DNA of 64,000 bases from Bugula neritina (GCA_964035545.1 OZ037770.1:2957662-3021661); one strand, 5' to 3'; shown: positions 24,497 through 36,270, counted from the stretch's first letter. The notes: a model not told the origin generated them from the sequence alone. Program-made: numbers and translations.

Positions 24497-27400
24497 ATGG
24501 AGGGCTATAGAGACATTGGGAAGTTGGATGAATTGACAGAGAAATACCAGAATGAGGCAAGAGATTCAAAGGGCGACTGGGTGCCTTACCTTAAGGTATG
24601 TATAGGTGACTAATTAATGTACATACTTATTACTTGAGTCTCAAAATTGTTTGTGATGGGTATGTATAATGAATATAATGAATACTGTGGTATTGTATTT
24701 AGGCTCATGGGTTGGCCAACAGATGTCTTGCCAGAGAATGGACAGCAGAAAGACAGCGTAAAGTCTATGACATAGAGGATAGCTGGTACAAAGGTAGGCA
24801 TCCACTTACATATGAGGAACACAAACAACAAACAACCAAACACTTACAGCTACTCAGAGAGTACAGAGATGAAACTAAATATGACTTTGACTCTATTGAT
24901 ACAAAGCATTTAAACCTTGACAGTTACCCTTCAAAAGATCAACTGTCTTCCTTTTCTGATACTGTATTTAAACTAAGTCAGAAATGTAGTAACCTATTTA
25001 TTTCAGTCTGTGCGTCCATTATGCAGTCAAGTGTTGATAATCTTAGTAAATTAGGTTTGGAGGTTCCTTGTTCTTTTGCTGTGATTGCATTGGGTTCTGT
25101 TGCTCGTGGTACAGCCACTCCTTACTCTGACTTAGAATATGCCTTCATTGTGGAGTCTGACAGTCACATGGACTACTTCACTAAGTTAGCTGTTGATAGC
25201 TACTTTAGGATAGGAAACATGGGAGAATCTCCCTTGAAGTGCTTTGATATTACTGAAATAGACAAGTCCTACAATGACGATGTGACTGTTGGGTTTCACA
25301 TTGATGGCATATCGAAGAAAGCAGGGAATATCCCTACTGGAAGAGGTGATGGTGCTAAGAACTTGATCCTGATGCCAGATCAGTTAACCTGTGTGTATAG
25401 GGAAGCGTTGTGTTCACCTGCTGGTGACACAGCAGATATTGGTGACATTCTCTCTTCTTCAGTGTTGGTTTATTCCCACAAAAGTGGTGATGCTCTTTAT
25501 GAAACAGTGAAAGAAAGTTTTCATAAAATCTTAGCAGAAGAAAGCTCGAGCGCATTGCTAATAAAAAAGCGATTGGCAGTGTTGGAAAATGACGTGAATA
25601 CGTATAACTTCCAACCTAGTTTTGAGTCTTTCGGGCCTCCAGACAACACCCAGCTGAAAGTGAAGTCCGAATTATTTCGATACCCAACACTTTTGGTTGA
25701 TCATCTCCGAATGCTGTTAGGTTTCCCTGAAACAAAACCTTGGTTGGTAAATGAGAAACTGAAAGAATGTGGGTATATAGATGAAACACAATGTTTCAGA
25801 CTAAACCTAGTATCAGCTTTAGCTATATACATAAGGACAGCAGCTTGTATTCAGCTACAATCTCAGCAAGATAAATTTTCACTGTATCCTGCAGTAAAAT
25901 CAAACAGAAAAGTTTATTGCTTATCACCTGATATTTTCATCCTGATGATCTACACAATTGCCCCTTTCAAATTATGTATTGCCAAAAATTTAGTTCCATT
26001 AACTAGTCTTGACACAACAGATAAGGTTGATGTAATGAAGCGTTTAGTAAGCAATTTAAATATGCAGAGTCCATCTTTTATGGTAAAAGCTGAAGCTGAG
26101 TATTTCTGTGGATCCTATAAACAGGCAATAAAAACATTTAAAACCAACTGTGGTGAAGGAGTATTTGCTGAGAGACCTGATTCATTTGCAACACTTGTAA
26201 AAAAAACATCAGAAACATCAAGATTGTTGAGTAGTGGCTCAAAGGAAGTAAAAACTTCTCATCAACTCGTCGAACTGGCAGCCTATTTGTTATATTCTTC
26301 ACAAAATTTCCAGTTTTCTTTAAAATATTTTACTTGGCTAGCAGAAAATTCTAAAGAAACTCCAATTGATGTGTTGAAGTGGAAGATTTTGGCCACAGAT
26401 TGTGCTAACAAACTTCACAGCTATACTGATGCATTTTCACTGCTTGGAGATGTTTACTCTACTCTAAAGACCAAGTTTAACATGAGTAAAGGGCAAACTC
26501 TGTTCAGGTTTGTACAAAAGATGTCTACAAACTGGAAAATTCCAGATGAAGACCAGCGATGGTTTGAAATCACTGCACAAGCTTTCAGAATCCTCAGTGA
26601 AGCATGTAAAAACACAAAAAACTACATACAAGCAGAGGAAATGGCTAATGCTGCCGTCACAGTTTTTGACAGACTGCACTCAGAAGACAAACAGGAAAGA
26701 CTTGATTGCCATTACATTGAGCTGATAGTATCATTAGCTTTAATATATTCAAAGAAAGGAAAGCATGAGACAGGTATACAGTACCTGAATCACTACCTTG
26801 ATGAGTTGATAAAGCTGCACACTGACTGTGTTGATCACCCAGATGTCGCAATACTACTGAGAGGGTTGGGACTAATTTATGAAAATATTGAAGACTATGA
26901 AATGTCTTTGCATTTCTATAGCAGAGCTTTGTATATGACAGAGAACCTGTACACCACAACTGATCATGGCAGTGTTGCTCAGTGTTATAGAGATGTGGCA
27001 GCTCTGGAAGTCAAAAGGTCAAACTATGATGCAGCACTGAAGAATTATCAGACAGCTAGACACATATATGATACTGTAGAGGCAGGCAATCATGAAAAAG
27101 CTAGTCTACTAGTAGAGGTGGGATTCCTTCACAGTCTTATGGGAGATTATGACTCAGCCCTTTCAAGTCTCAGCTCAGCTCTTAAGATTTCACAGGCTAC
27201 AGCAGAGACCACCCACATAGACATTGCAGACATACACTCTGCTTATGGTAGAGTATATAGTGAGATGGGAATGGAAGAGCTTGCACTCAAATATCATGCA
27301 ATGGCTTTAGAAATAACCAAAAACATATTTAATGAGATTAAGGACATCCCAATACTGGCCCAACTTCATGGAGAAATGGGGAAGTTTTCTATAGACTTAG

Positions 27401-29637
27401 GTACTAAGGCTAAACAATTGAATATAGAGAGAGCTAGTAGAGAGGTACAAGGTGCTCATCCTGATATAGCCTCATGTTATCTCCAAGTTGGTAGAGTGTA
27501 TCGAGATATGTGTCTTTATGATCAGGCCCTGCTTTATATGAACAGGTCATGTGACATGTATAGTGCTGTACATGGGAAGAAAAATCATGTAGACTTAGCT
27601 AGTGCTTATGGTGAGCTTGGTACTGTGTATTACAGGATGGGTGAATATAGCAAGGCACTAGAATACTATACTAAGTCATTAGATATGAAGCTAGCTGTCT
27701 ATGGCAGTGAGGCTACACATGCAAGCATTGCTACTTCATATAGCAATATTGGTCTTGTGTATAAGAGCATGGGTGAATATAGCAAGGCACTAGAATACCA
27801 TACTAAGTCACTAGATATGGAGCTAGCTATCTATGGCAGTGAGGCTACACATGCAGACGTTGCTACTTCATATAGCAATATTGGTCTTGTGTATCACAAC
27901 ATGGGTGAATATAGCAAGGCACTAGAATACTCTACTAAGTCATTAGATATGCAGCTAGCTATCTATGGCAGTGAGGCTACACATGCAGACGTTGCTACTT
28001 CATATAGCAATATTGGTCTTGTGTATGACAACCTGGGTGAATATAGCAAGGCACTAGAATACTCTACTAAGTCATTAGATATGCAGCTAGCTGTCTATGG
28101 CAGTGAGGCTACACATGCAAGCATTGCTACTTCTTATAGCAATATTGGTAGTGTGTATGACAGCATGGGTGAATATAGCAAGGCGCTAGAATACTATACT
28201 AAGTCATTAGATATGCAGCTAGCTGTCTATGGCAGTGAGGCTACACATGCAGAAATTGCTACTTCATATAACAATATTGGTAGTGTGTATTACAACATGG
28301 GTGAATATAGCAAGGCACTAGAATACTATACTAAGTCATTAGATATGGATCTAGCTGTCTATGGCAGTGAGGCTACACATTCACACATTGCTACTTCATA
28401 TAGCAATATTGGTAGTGTGTATTACAACATGGGTGAATATAGCAAGGCACTAGAATACTCTACTAAGTCATTAGATATGAGGCTAGCTGTCTATGGCAGT
28501 GAGGCTACACATGCAAGCATTGCTACTTCTTATAGCAATATTGGTAGTGTGTATTACAACATGGGTGAATATAGGAAGGCACTAGAATACTTTACTAAGT
28601 CAATAGATATGAAGCTAGCTATCTATGGCAGTGAGGCTACACATTCAAGTATTGCTACTTCTTATAACAATATTGGTCTTGTGTATAACAACATGGGTGA
28701 ATATAGCAAGGCACTAGAATACTATACTAAGTCATTAGATATGCAGCTAGCTATCTATGGCAGTGAGGCTACACATGCAGACATTGCTTGTAGCTATAGC
28801 AACATAGCCTCAGTTCACCACAAACTCTCAGACTACACCTCATCACTCAATCTCTATACTAAAAGTATAGCCATGTATAAATCAGTCTATGGTGAAGGAA
28901 CCAACCACAATGCTATAGCTGCTAGTTATATAGGTATTGCTGATGTGTACAGAGATACAGGTGAATATGCAAAGTCACTACATTATCTCACCTTGTCTCT
29001 AGACATGACTAAAGCTATACATGGTGACAATACCACTCACATAGCTATAGCATACACCAACCATAGACTGGGTAGACTGTATCATAACACAGGTCAATAT
29101 ACACACTCAGTACACTGCTATAACATGGCCCTGGTACAGATAGATAGGTGTAATACTGCTCATCTCCCTCTATATACAACTGTGTTAGTCAGACTCTCTC
29201 AGACTATGATCTCATTGTCAGACTACAAACACGCTAAGGGTCTCCTACTACTCGCTCTCAAACATTCACCTACTGACTACTGTAAGGATACTCAAGCTAA
29301 AATCTGTCAACTCTTAGGACAGTGTTGTCTCCACTTACATCAGTACAGGAAGTGTTGGAAATATTTATATTCAGCTCTCTGTTACTATGAGTCACTTCCT
29401 TCCTCCAACTGGAAGATGAAATCTTTAGCTCAGGTTCATTTGTACATCTCCTACTTGTGCTTGCATCTGGGTCATGTTTCACAGGCTATAGAACATTCAG
29501 GGCTAGCCTTAGTTCTTGTAGAGGTCCTCTCAGTTGACAAGGAGAATGTAACTCCTGAAATTACTAAACTGTATACAGACATTGCACACATGACTCTTGG
29601 TTTATATTCCACTCTCACTCTGTATGTTGATGTGTAA
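24497..29637 (+). CDS. Nucleotidyltransferase-like / TPR repeat protein, copy A (1677 aa)
   Basis: Two exons. Exon 1 is 24,497-24,595 (ATG GAG, 33 codons, G at -3 and +4). Exon 2 is 24,703-29,637, in phase through a 107-base GT-AG intron. A start at the TTG inside exon 2 is therefore wrong. Residues 155-190 carry a polymerase-beta-type nucleotidyltransferase signature: 'ALGSVARGTATPYSDLEYAF', with Gly164-Ser165 and acidic Asp176/Glu178. A possible third carboxylate is Asp234 in 'GFHIDGI'. The style recalls GlnD/DUF294-type domains, but the family is not certain. A helical region follows, then degenerate TPRs from about residue 600. Nine near-identical 44-residue TPRs end the array, followed by five or so diverged TPRs. 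No signal peptide or membrane segment is seen, so it is probably cytosolic. The enzymatic product is unknown. Exon-like boxes lie upstream and AATAAA downstream. Confidence 0.88.
27601..28788 (+). repeat. 132-bp TPR-coding repeat array, 9 units (copy A)
   Basis: Nine in-frame 132-bp units, each encoding 44 residues of the type SY-x-NIG-x-VY-xx-MGEYSKALEY-x-TKSLDM-xx-A-x-YGSEATH. The MGEY codons recur exactly every 132 bases, from 27,637 to 28,693. Units are nearly identical in DNA. Replacements concentrate at the residues after VY, after ALEY, after LDM and after ATH. The last units before and after the array are diverged TPRs. Confidence 0.95.
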
Positions 29638-30397
29638 ACTTACAGTTTCCTTGACTTCTCCTGCCCTAAAATCTTAGGTCAGTGTATATAGTATACCTCA
29701 ACTTTGAAGGGCTTTTGTGTTGAAAATGCGTCTTTTTGAACAATTTTGACTGCTTTTTTATTTTCATATCTTGTATATCATATTTATACTTTCTATAAAA
29801 TATTGTATTGTTTATTTTTTTTTGTGTTTCCATTGCACCATCCTAATTTCTTATGCAATTTATATATATTCTTTATATTCTTGAATATTATACTGATGAC
29901 ATATAAATGCTTTTGTAATTTATGTTATTTTAGTTTCTGCTCATATATACAATAAATATTATATTGTGTATTTAAATTTATGTGTTGTGTGTACCAAGAA
30001 AATAAACCTGATGTATATTATAGAAATTGAATAAGTATAATTTGACACCTTAAAATAACTTCAAATTGAAAACATTAATAAAAAATTAAAAGATGGAGTT
30101 ATCCTCCTCTAACGGAGAAAACTAAATGCAGCAAATAAAATATTTATTTAACAGACTACTAGAAATATAAAAAGTTAGTAAATTATTTAGAGTTTTCACA
30201 GCATATTCTTGAAATGATTAGACTGTGAAATGCTTTGCTATTGAAACAATGCATATTAGGAGAACCAGTTGCATAGTATTTGCTTTAGAAAAAAACATAT
30301 CTAAGTAATATTTTAAATTAGCACCAGATATATAAATAATGAAATTCATTATAAAAACCATAATAATGCTGCAACTTTCCATAAACAGCAGTCTCTT
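29638..30397 (+). terminator. 3' flank of the TPR gene with poly(A) signals
   Basis: After the TAA at 29,635-29,637 the sequence becomes T-rich. AATAAA occurs at 29,951-29,956 and again at 30,001-30,006, both suitable poly(A) signals for the + strand gene. The rest, to 30,397, is AT-rich with no gene. The next gene converges from the minus strand and ends at 30,398. Confidence 0.6.
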
Positions 30398-30864
30398 CTA
30401 CTGGAGTTGTCGTTCTTTAAAAGCAGAGTCTATTTCCTGTTTCAGCCATTCATGCATAGTGACAGGGGGATACTGAGAGCGCCCCACTAGACATTCTATT
30501 AGTGTAGTCTGGTCTGGAATAGCAAAGAATGGGTTAGAAACTCTGTCAGCCTCCTGCAGGTGCATGTCATCTGACACCAACACTCGGTGCTTCTGAAAAA
30601 CATAAACAGTTCTCAGGGAACAAAGAGAATAGTTCCTGAATATACTGCATTCTACAAATTTTAAGTCAAACTTGACTTTCTTCAATCAGAGGTTTTCTAT
30701 AAAACAGAACAAAGCACAGCATGAACCACATTCACAGCAGAAATATTATGTTTATCACATAGACAAGGTTACCAGTAGAGTAGCTCTTTAATTGTGTTCA
30801 ATAAAATATGCAACCAGCAACATAACATGGTAGAGCTTGCTTGCTGTGTCTCTTGTAACTAGCC

Positions 30865-31311
30865 ACTAGTTAGTGTGACATCACTAGTTAGTGTGGCATC
30901 ACTAGTTAGTGTGACATCACTAGTTAGTGTGACATCACTAGTTGGTATGACATCACTAGTTAGTGTGACATCACTAGTTAGTGTGACATCACTAGTTAGT
31001 ATTACATCACTAATTAGTATGACATCACTAGTTAGTGTTTCATCTCTAGTTAGTATGACATCACTAGTTAGTGTGACATCACTAATTAGTGTGACATCAC
31101 CAGTTAGTGTGACATCACTAGTTAGTATGACATCACTAATTAGTATGACATCACTAATTAGTGTGACATCACTAGTTAGTGTGACATCACTAGTCAGTGT
31201 GATATCACTAGTTAGTATGACATCACTAGTTAGTATGAAATCACTAGTTAGTGTGACATCACTGGTTAGTATGACATCACTAGTTAGTGTGACATCACTA
31301 GTTAGTATGGC
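30865..31311 (+). repeat. 18-bp minisatellite in the last intron of the oxygenase
   Basis: About 25 units of ACTAGTTAGTGTGACATC with single-base variants (TAATT, GTATG, CCAGTT). As the period is a multiple of three, both strands stay open and give Thr/Ser/Val-rich peptides. These are artefacts. The array fills the intron between exons 31,588-31,475 and 30,592-30,398. Confidence 0.95.
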
Positions 31312-32860
31312 AGAGCAAAGAGCATTTTCAATGCGAAGACAAACCCAGTCTAGACTAAAGTTTTCCCTGTTTATTTCCTCAATATAACACATCCCAGAAC
31401 TCAGTCTATAGAATACAGTTGTATGGTAGATTTGATGTGTTTATTTTCTCAATATAACACATTGTGGAACTTACATTAGCAACCAGAGTGTCTGACGTCC
31501 AGAACTTCATTACATCACCAATATTAACAATAATACCACCAGAGGGAGCTGTCACTGCCTCATATTCTCCAGTAGATCTATTCATCACCTGGTACAATAT
31601 AATTCCCAGAGACTACAAGCAGGAAAGATAACTTCTAAATGTTAGTAAATTAAATTAACAAATATGATGGAATTCAGAGCTCATTGTGTAGAGGTCAGGC
31701 ACAACTAACTCATACAAGTATTATGTAATACGAACCTCTAGCCCAGGGCTATCTTGAATCAGTAAAGTAACGGGGCCGTAGTCACTGTGCTCCCCACATC
31801 TAACTTGGCCAGGTTCTCAGTCTACATTCACAGAACAAACAATATTGTTAGCTCATCTGATTGATTGAATAGGAAGTGATGTCACACTTGAAACTACATT
31901 CACACATGCAATATATTGTATACAATACCATAACTAACAGGTGTAACTCTTATCCTTATACTTAGTATTCAAGGAAACATCTCAAGATTCCTACACATAC
32001 ATGATATACTATGTTGATGTTAATATTGTACTAAAATATGGTTTACTAAAGTAACACTGTCTGTTCAATTATATACACAGAATATACAACTATACTGTTA
32101 CTCTTAGTATGTGTGAATGTGTGTTGTACATACAACCAGTAAAATATAGCCTAGGAATCTCACCTTTGTTGAGAGTGGCTGGGTAAAAGTTAACTCGAAT
32201 AGCCGACTCATTCTGAGAGGAACCAAAGCTATGAGAATTTGCTATATAAGACGGGTCTTTCAGTCTTAGACCTAGGCCCATCAGCTTCATGAACTGCAGT
32301 GAGAGGGTAGACAGTCTCCCCCACCATTCCTTGAGAATTTTCATAGAATCTGGTATTTCCTAGAGAAAGTGTAAAATGTTAATAGCAAATACTCACTCTT
32401 TACATTCTCAGTCTGGATTTTGCTAATTTTTAAAATAATGAAACGAAACGATAAAAACTTCAAACAATATTATGCTTGACATTGTGTACAAAAATTATAG
32501 ATATTCAGCACAATACAAAGTGACTATGTCATACATGAAATATTTCAATTCACACTAATGTTTAGTACACACTACACACTTGACAATGAAACCATTCTTC
32601 GCTACAAACTCACTGTTTCTGCCATTACTGATTGAAAGTTAAAAGTTTCCTTGTAGTCCCTGCCCTCCTATCAGTAGAGAGAGTTTCTCGTCCAACATCC
32701 ACCCACCCTGTGTTACTCATCAGTCCCTTTGTGTACAAACACTTTTCACTCTCTCCCAAACCAAAGAATTACTTTACTCCGTTCATCAATGTGTCCATCT
32801 GAAAGTGTGAAGCAGACAAAATAGAGTACACTTAAACATTGAAACAATCTTTACCTGTAC

Positions 32861-33028
32861 ACATACACTACACAGCAACAGCTAGCACCTGAGAGTACAT
32901 GTACATACACACTACAGAGCACTTGCTAGCACCTGGGAATACCTGCACATATACACACTACAGAGCACTTGCTAGCACCTGGGAGTACCTGTATATATAC
33001 ACTACAGAGCACCTGCTAGCACCTGGAG
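32861..33028 (+). repeat. About 46-bp repeat with CTAGCACCTG core in the oxygenase intron
   Basis: Three to four imperfect units contain ACACTACAGAGCACTTGC, then TAGCACCTGGGAGTACCTG. The last unit contains CACCTGCTAGCACCTG, the same 16 bases that form the core of the exon-like boxes upstream of the TPR genes. It lies in the intron between the first two visible oxygenase exons. Confidence 0.75.
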
Positions 33029-33384
33029 GCATCTTTATACAGTTGAAAGTGACTTCTGCAATGCTGATAGAAATATAAACAAAACTAATAAATATTGACA
33101 ATAAATACAGAGTTACATACTATATGACATTCTCTCTAATCTGCTTCATATAAACACCTACACACTACTTGTATGTTACCTCGTCTTGAGTTATTCCTGT
33201 GTTCACTAGACAGATAAATCCTACAGTCTTTAATGCTGATATTATGTCATGAGCCAGTGATATCTGTTCGGGAGTTGTCTTCCATAGTAGTGCTGCATTT
33301 CCTGGTATTGACTCTCCAGCAGTAAAGTATATTACAGGCACTATTGGCTTTTCCTTGGCACTATCTAAATATCCACAAAGGTAA

Positions 33385-34250
33385 ATAAGCTGAGTTTAGT
33401 AACTTGGTGGATGAGATACAAAATAAGTTGGCTTGAACTTTATTAATGACATTTTAAACCGCATTATACATAGTACAATCAGGCTTTTTGCTGACGAAAC
33501 TCTTGTCTACCTGCCCATTACTAATCCAAATGACCATCATTAACTACAGGGAAATCTTTCTAGACTTTATAGGTGGGCAGAAGAAAACATTATGAAGTCT
33601 AACTCAAAGAAAAGTAATGTCATCACTTTTGGCAAAAAACAGAAAATATGGAAAATGTCTTCACTTATAAATTAGGAGAAGATCCCCTGAATAGAGTTGG
33701 AGTTGTAAAATACTTTAGAATATTGTTATCATCAGATTTAAAATGGAATAAGCATGTCGAAAATGCAATATCAAAGGCATACAGGGTAGTAGGGTTAATC
33801 AAGTTCACACGAGGAAATGCCCCAGAAAATGTTAAAATTCTTGCATATAAAACTCTTTGTAGACCTCTCCTGGAATATGCTGCTGAAGTATGGGACCTGT
33901 GCAATAACAAAATTAGAAGTTACTCAAAATAGGGCTGTATGGTTCATTAAAAATCTAAAGGGTAGAGAAGTATCGGTGACAGATGCCAAATTTGACCTAG
34001 GCCTGGAAAAATTAGGAAAGCGCAGACAGTCACAAAGAATTTCTTTGTTGTGTCGTATTACTGCTAATGAGGATTTATTTCCAACCTTAACTAACACTCT
34101 TAAATCTATGAAACCCTCAACCTATAACATGAATACCCGTATTAACACCTTCAACGCTATAGCCTGTGATTCGAGCCTGTACCTGCAGGATTTTCTTGCG
34201 CACTGTCCGGGAGCTCCATACAGGAGGAGATAGTGGCAGATTTCTGAGCC
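33385..34250 (+). mobile_element. Non-LTR retrotransposon fragment (jockey/CR1-like RT), copy B
   Basis: The counterpart of the fragment at 1-870, with better frames in places. 'DPLNRVGVVKYFRILLSSDL', 'YKTLCRPLLEYAAEVWD' and the C-terminal tail to 34,233 are readable, with a small deletion that shifts frame near 33,905. The catalytic FADD of copy A reads FADE here (GAC to GAA). Its left end lies about 20 bases from the first visible exon of the oxygenase on the other strand. Confidence 0.8.
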
Positions 34251-35678
34251 TGGATAGATCCGAGGGTCCCACAATTACTCTCTCGGAGAGGTCTTGGGAC
34301 TTAACCTAATTAAGATCAAGAACTCAAACATGAAATCTTTTCTAAGAAAGTAACAAATACATGAAATAGAGAATTCTTGAAATTGAACAAGGTGGATACT
34401 CCGCTTAGATACTTGCTTAAACTTAGTGATTAGTTATTATCATTACGCAATAATTATATGCATATTTGTCGTGACACAATAACTATAATTGTCATTATGC
34501 CTAATGGTATTCATAATACTTAATAGTAATCATCAACATTATCATAATGATAATCATAACGTGAATGTAAAACTGAACTCTACACTCAACACTCACAGGT
34601 ACTTGTTTATGTTAAGACTTTCACTGGTACACTAACAGTAATACTAATACTGCATCACAGAAACACTAACTTACTGACTAACAGTAACGGTAACACTACA
34701 TCCTAGCAACAGTAACTGAGTAAGTCACTAATCACTAATGACTAACTCTAAGTTTAACACTAACACTGTTAGTGTTACACTTAGTGATTAACTTCAACAT
34801 ACAATCAGTATTACGTCAAATTTAATGCTTATAGCATACGTATTACTATTAGGTATACTACGATCTATAGTATTAGCAATGATTATAAGTTATGGTAATG
34901 CCCAACTCAAATATCAATATGAATATCGATATTCATTTGAAACATAATGTGAAGGAAACTAGAACAAATGTTGAAAACGGAATCAATAGTTTTACCCAAT
35001 ACCGTGAAGTTACCAATGGAACAGCAACCAATTGCAGCGTTACAGTTTTTTCCAAGAAGGCATAACTCGTTTTGTATCCTAGCATGTGACTGTTTTGTCA
35101 TAGCCTTGCGACCACTTAATGTGATAAAATTGCCTAATCATTACATTTTGCTAATCGAGACTAATCACCATCCAACTCGCTAGCCTTGGAAACCTGGCTT
35201 TTATTTTTCAATGAATGAAAATGAAAGCCGTTGTCGAAGAGTCAGACTTGTTGAACTAATGTTGAACTAGTGTTAATGTATTCACAAAGGAAAAGTTCTT
35301 GACAAATGATAGTGTAATATGGAAGATTGTACTTAGTAAATTAGCGTAATAAGTAGGCAATATGTATTTTTGCACTTTTATTTAGTTAACTTTAGTATTT
35401 TTTGCACCCAATTCAATGCAATGCAATTGTGAACTGAGTTATAAATATAATTTTATTTTATTTTAAAACTAGAAGTTTATTCTTAATCTAAATTAAAATA
35501 TAAATCTATAATCATAGAGATATTTGATAATCATAATGATATTTGATAATCATTATGGTTAATAAAATACTGGTTTTATTGATTTTGATTATCATTATAC
35601 TTATAATACTAATACTATTAGTAATAGTAATGATTTATCAGTATCTAGGATGACACCAATGAATAATCATAATGATAG
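34251..35678. other. AT-rich, gene-free filler (copy B, left of the LTR element)
   Basis: Nearly identical to 870-2303 of copy A. It has the same simple TAATACTAAT-type words and the same 16-bp palindrome near 34,920-34,936. No gene is seen. It ends at the retrotransposon insertion point, where ATAG (35,675-35,678) is half of the target duplication. Confidence 0.6.
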
Positions 35679-35893
35679 TGTAATGGATTCTCATCCTCTA
35701 TTGTTCTGAAATAACTGCGTGCATCAGTATACTATAAATACTGTTGCTGTAATTATAGTTAAGTAAGCTAGCTTGCTAATGCCTAAGTATGGTGATTACT
35801 GTTAAGCTTTCAGCATAATGTAATTTTACTGAAATACGCATTCTGAAGTTATGTAATATTTCTTTTACTAATGTTGCTTTCTTTTGTGTGTGT

Positions 35894-36021
35894 CCTTTGT
35901 TGCTGAGATCGGCATTTCGGTCTTCCGAAATGCCGATATGCCGAAAATCGGCGTTTCGGCATTTCGGAGTCCCGAAATGCCGATATTCGGCGTTTCGGAA
36001 CCCCGATCTCGGCAACAAAGG
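35894..36021. promoter_or_regulatory. Palindromic enhancer-like block in U3 (5' LTR)
   Basis: A 128-bp imperfect palindrome. The outer arms are CCTTTGTTGCTGAGATCGG and the reverse complement of CCGATCTCGGCAACAAAGG. The inside is a dense set of CGGCATTTCGG and CCGAAATGCCG words in both orientations. It ends 20 bases before the TATA box. Such clustered half-sites could bind a dimeric activator or fold into a cruciform; the factor is unknown. The same block is at 41,853-41,980 in the 3' LTR. Confidence 0.75.
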
Positions 36022-36040
36022 AATGTCTTTGTCTCGCTTG

Positions 36041-36050
36041 TATATAAAAG
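36041..36050 (+). promoter_or_regulatory. TATA box of the LTR promoter
   Basis: TATATAAAAG stands 20 bases after the palindromic block and before 'CCAGTGTAGTTCAG', a plausible start region. The same box is at 42,000-42,009 in the 3' LTR, where it could drive transcription into the flanking host DNA. Confidence 0.7.
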
Positions 36051-36221
36051 CCAGCGAGTTCCAGTGTAGTTCAGACTACTACTGGAGCTCGCTGGTAGTA
36101 GGACCATTTAAGCTGTATTTGATGCTAATAAAGTTATCTTCATTCGTATTCAGATACTTGGCTTATTTTCTCTAGAGCATGTAGGCACTAGTTGCATTCA
36201 AAACCCACAAGTTTACTACAT

Positions 36222-36240
36222 TGGTGGCAGCGGTGGGATT
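36222..36240 (+). other. Primer binding site, tRNA-Leu type
   Basis: One base after the 5' LTR, TGGTGGCAGCGGTGGGAT is the complement of the 3' end of a tRNA ending ATCCCACCGCTGCCACCA. That is the usual animal tRNA-Leu (AAG/TAG) acceptor end as I recall it. Priming of minus-strand DNA would start here. Confidence 0.8.
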
Positions 36241-36270
36241 TTCGAATAACTAGTTGCCGAGCGGCACGCA

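Larger units (their letters stand above)
1..29720 (+). repeat. Segmental duplication, copy A
   Basis: Base 1 aligns with base 33,385. From there both copies carry the same series: non-LTR fragment, AT-rich filler, REV1-like exons, 31-bp minisatellite, AKIP1-like exons, exon-like box array, nucleotidyltransferase-TPR gene. Homology is visible in exons, introns and intergenic DNA, and is still present about 80 bases after the TPR stop codon, where copy B leaves the window. Differences are scattered substitutions, changes in tandem-repeat copy number, and insertions found only in B. The left edge of copy A lies at or before the window start, so the full unit length is unknown. Confidence 0.93.
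30398..33364 (-). pseudogene. 2-oxoglutarate/Fe(II) oxygenase, broken in exon 2
   Basis: Six exons are seen on the minus strand: 33,364-33,180; 32,798-32,614; 32,359-32,164; 31,815-31,736; 31,588-31,475; 30,592-30,398 (stop TAG). The order is a DIOX_N-type N-terminal domain ('ALKTVGFICLVNTGI', 'FFGLGESEK') and a 2OG-FeII oxygenase core ('CGEHSDYGPVTLLIQD', 'IVNIGDVMKFWTSD', 'KHRVLVSDD', 'ADRVSNPFFAIPD'). The iron ligands H-x-D and distal His and the R-x-S that binds 2-oxoglutarate are all present. Exon 2 has an in-frame TAA at 32,769-32,771 and is 185 bases, one short of the phase required by its neighbours; the frame slips near 32,657-32,675. The first visible exon starts in phase 1, so the start codon lies in an unseen exon. 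The style resembles isopenicillin-N-synthase-like oxidases of animals and microbes; the substrate is unknown. Sequencing error is possible. Confidence 0.8.
35679..36220 (+). repeat. 5' LTR (542 bp)
   Basis: Begins TG and ends CA. U3 holds a 128-bp palindromic block (35,894-36,021). A TATA box, TATATAAAAG, follows at 36,041-36,050 and AATAAA at 36,127-36,132, so R starts roughly at 36,070. It lacks 16 bases (CGTATCGTTCTTAATG) present in the 3' LTR. Other differences from the 3' LTR are few: the second base, GT/AG near 35,992, and one T/C near the end. Confidence 0.95.

Noticed and set aside
24712-24714. TTG start for the TPR protein
   Set aside because: An upstream ATG exon (24,497-24,595) joins in phase through a GT-AG intron, and the same arrangement is found in copy B.
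30859-31392. Open frames on both strands with repeated Thr-Ser-Asp-Val or Ser-Leu-Val peptides
   Set aside because: An 18-bp period keeps every frame open. The array lies in an oxygenase intron.
35776-36175. Overlapping open frames on both strands in the LTRs
   Set aside because: They follow from the CGGCATTTCGG palindrome, occur in both LTRs, and lack coding features.
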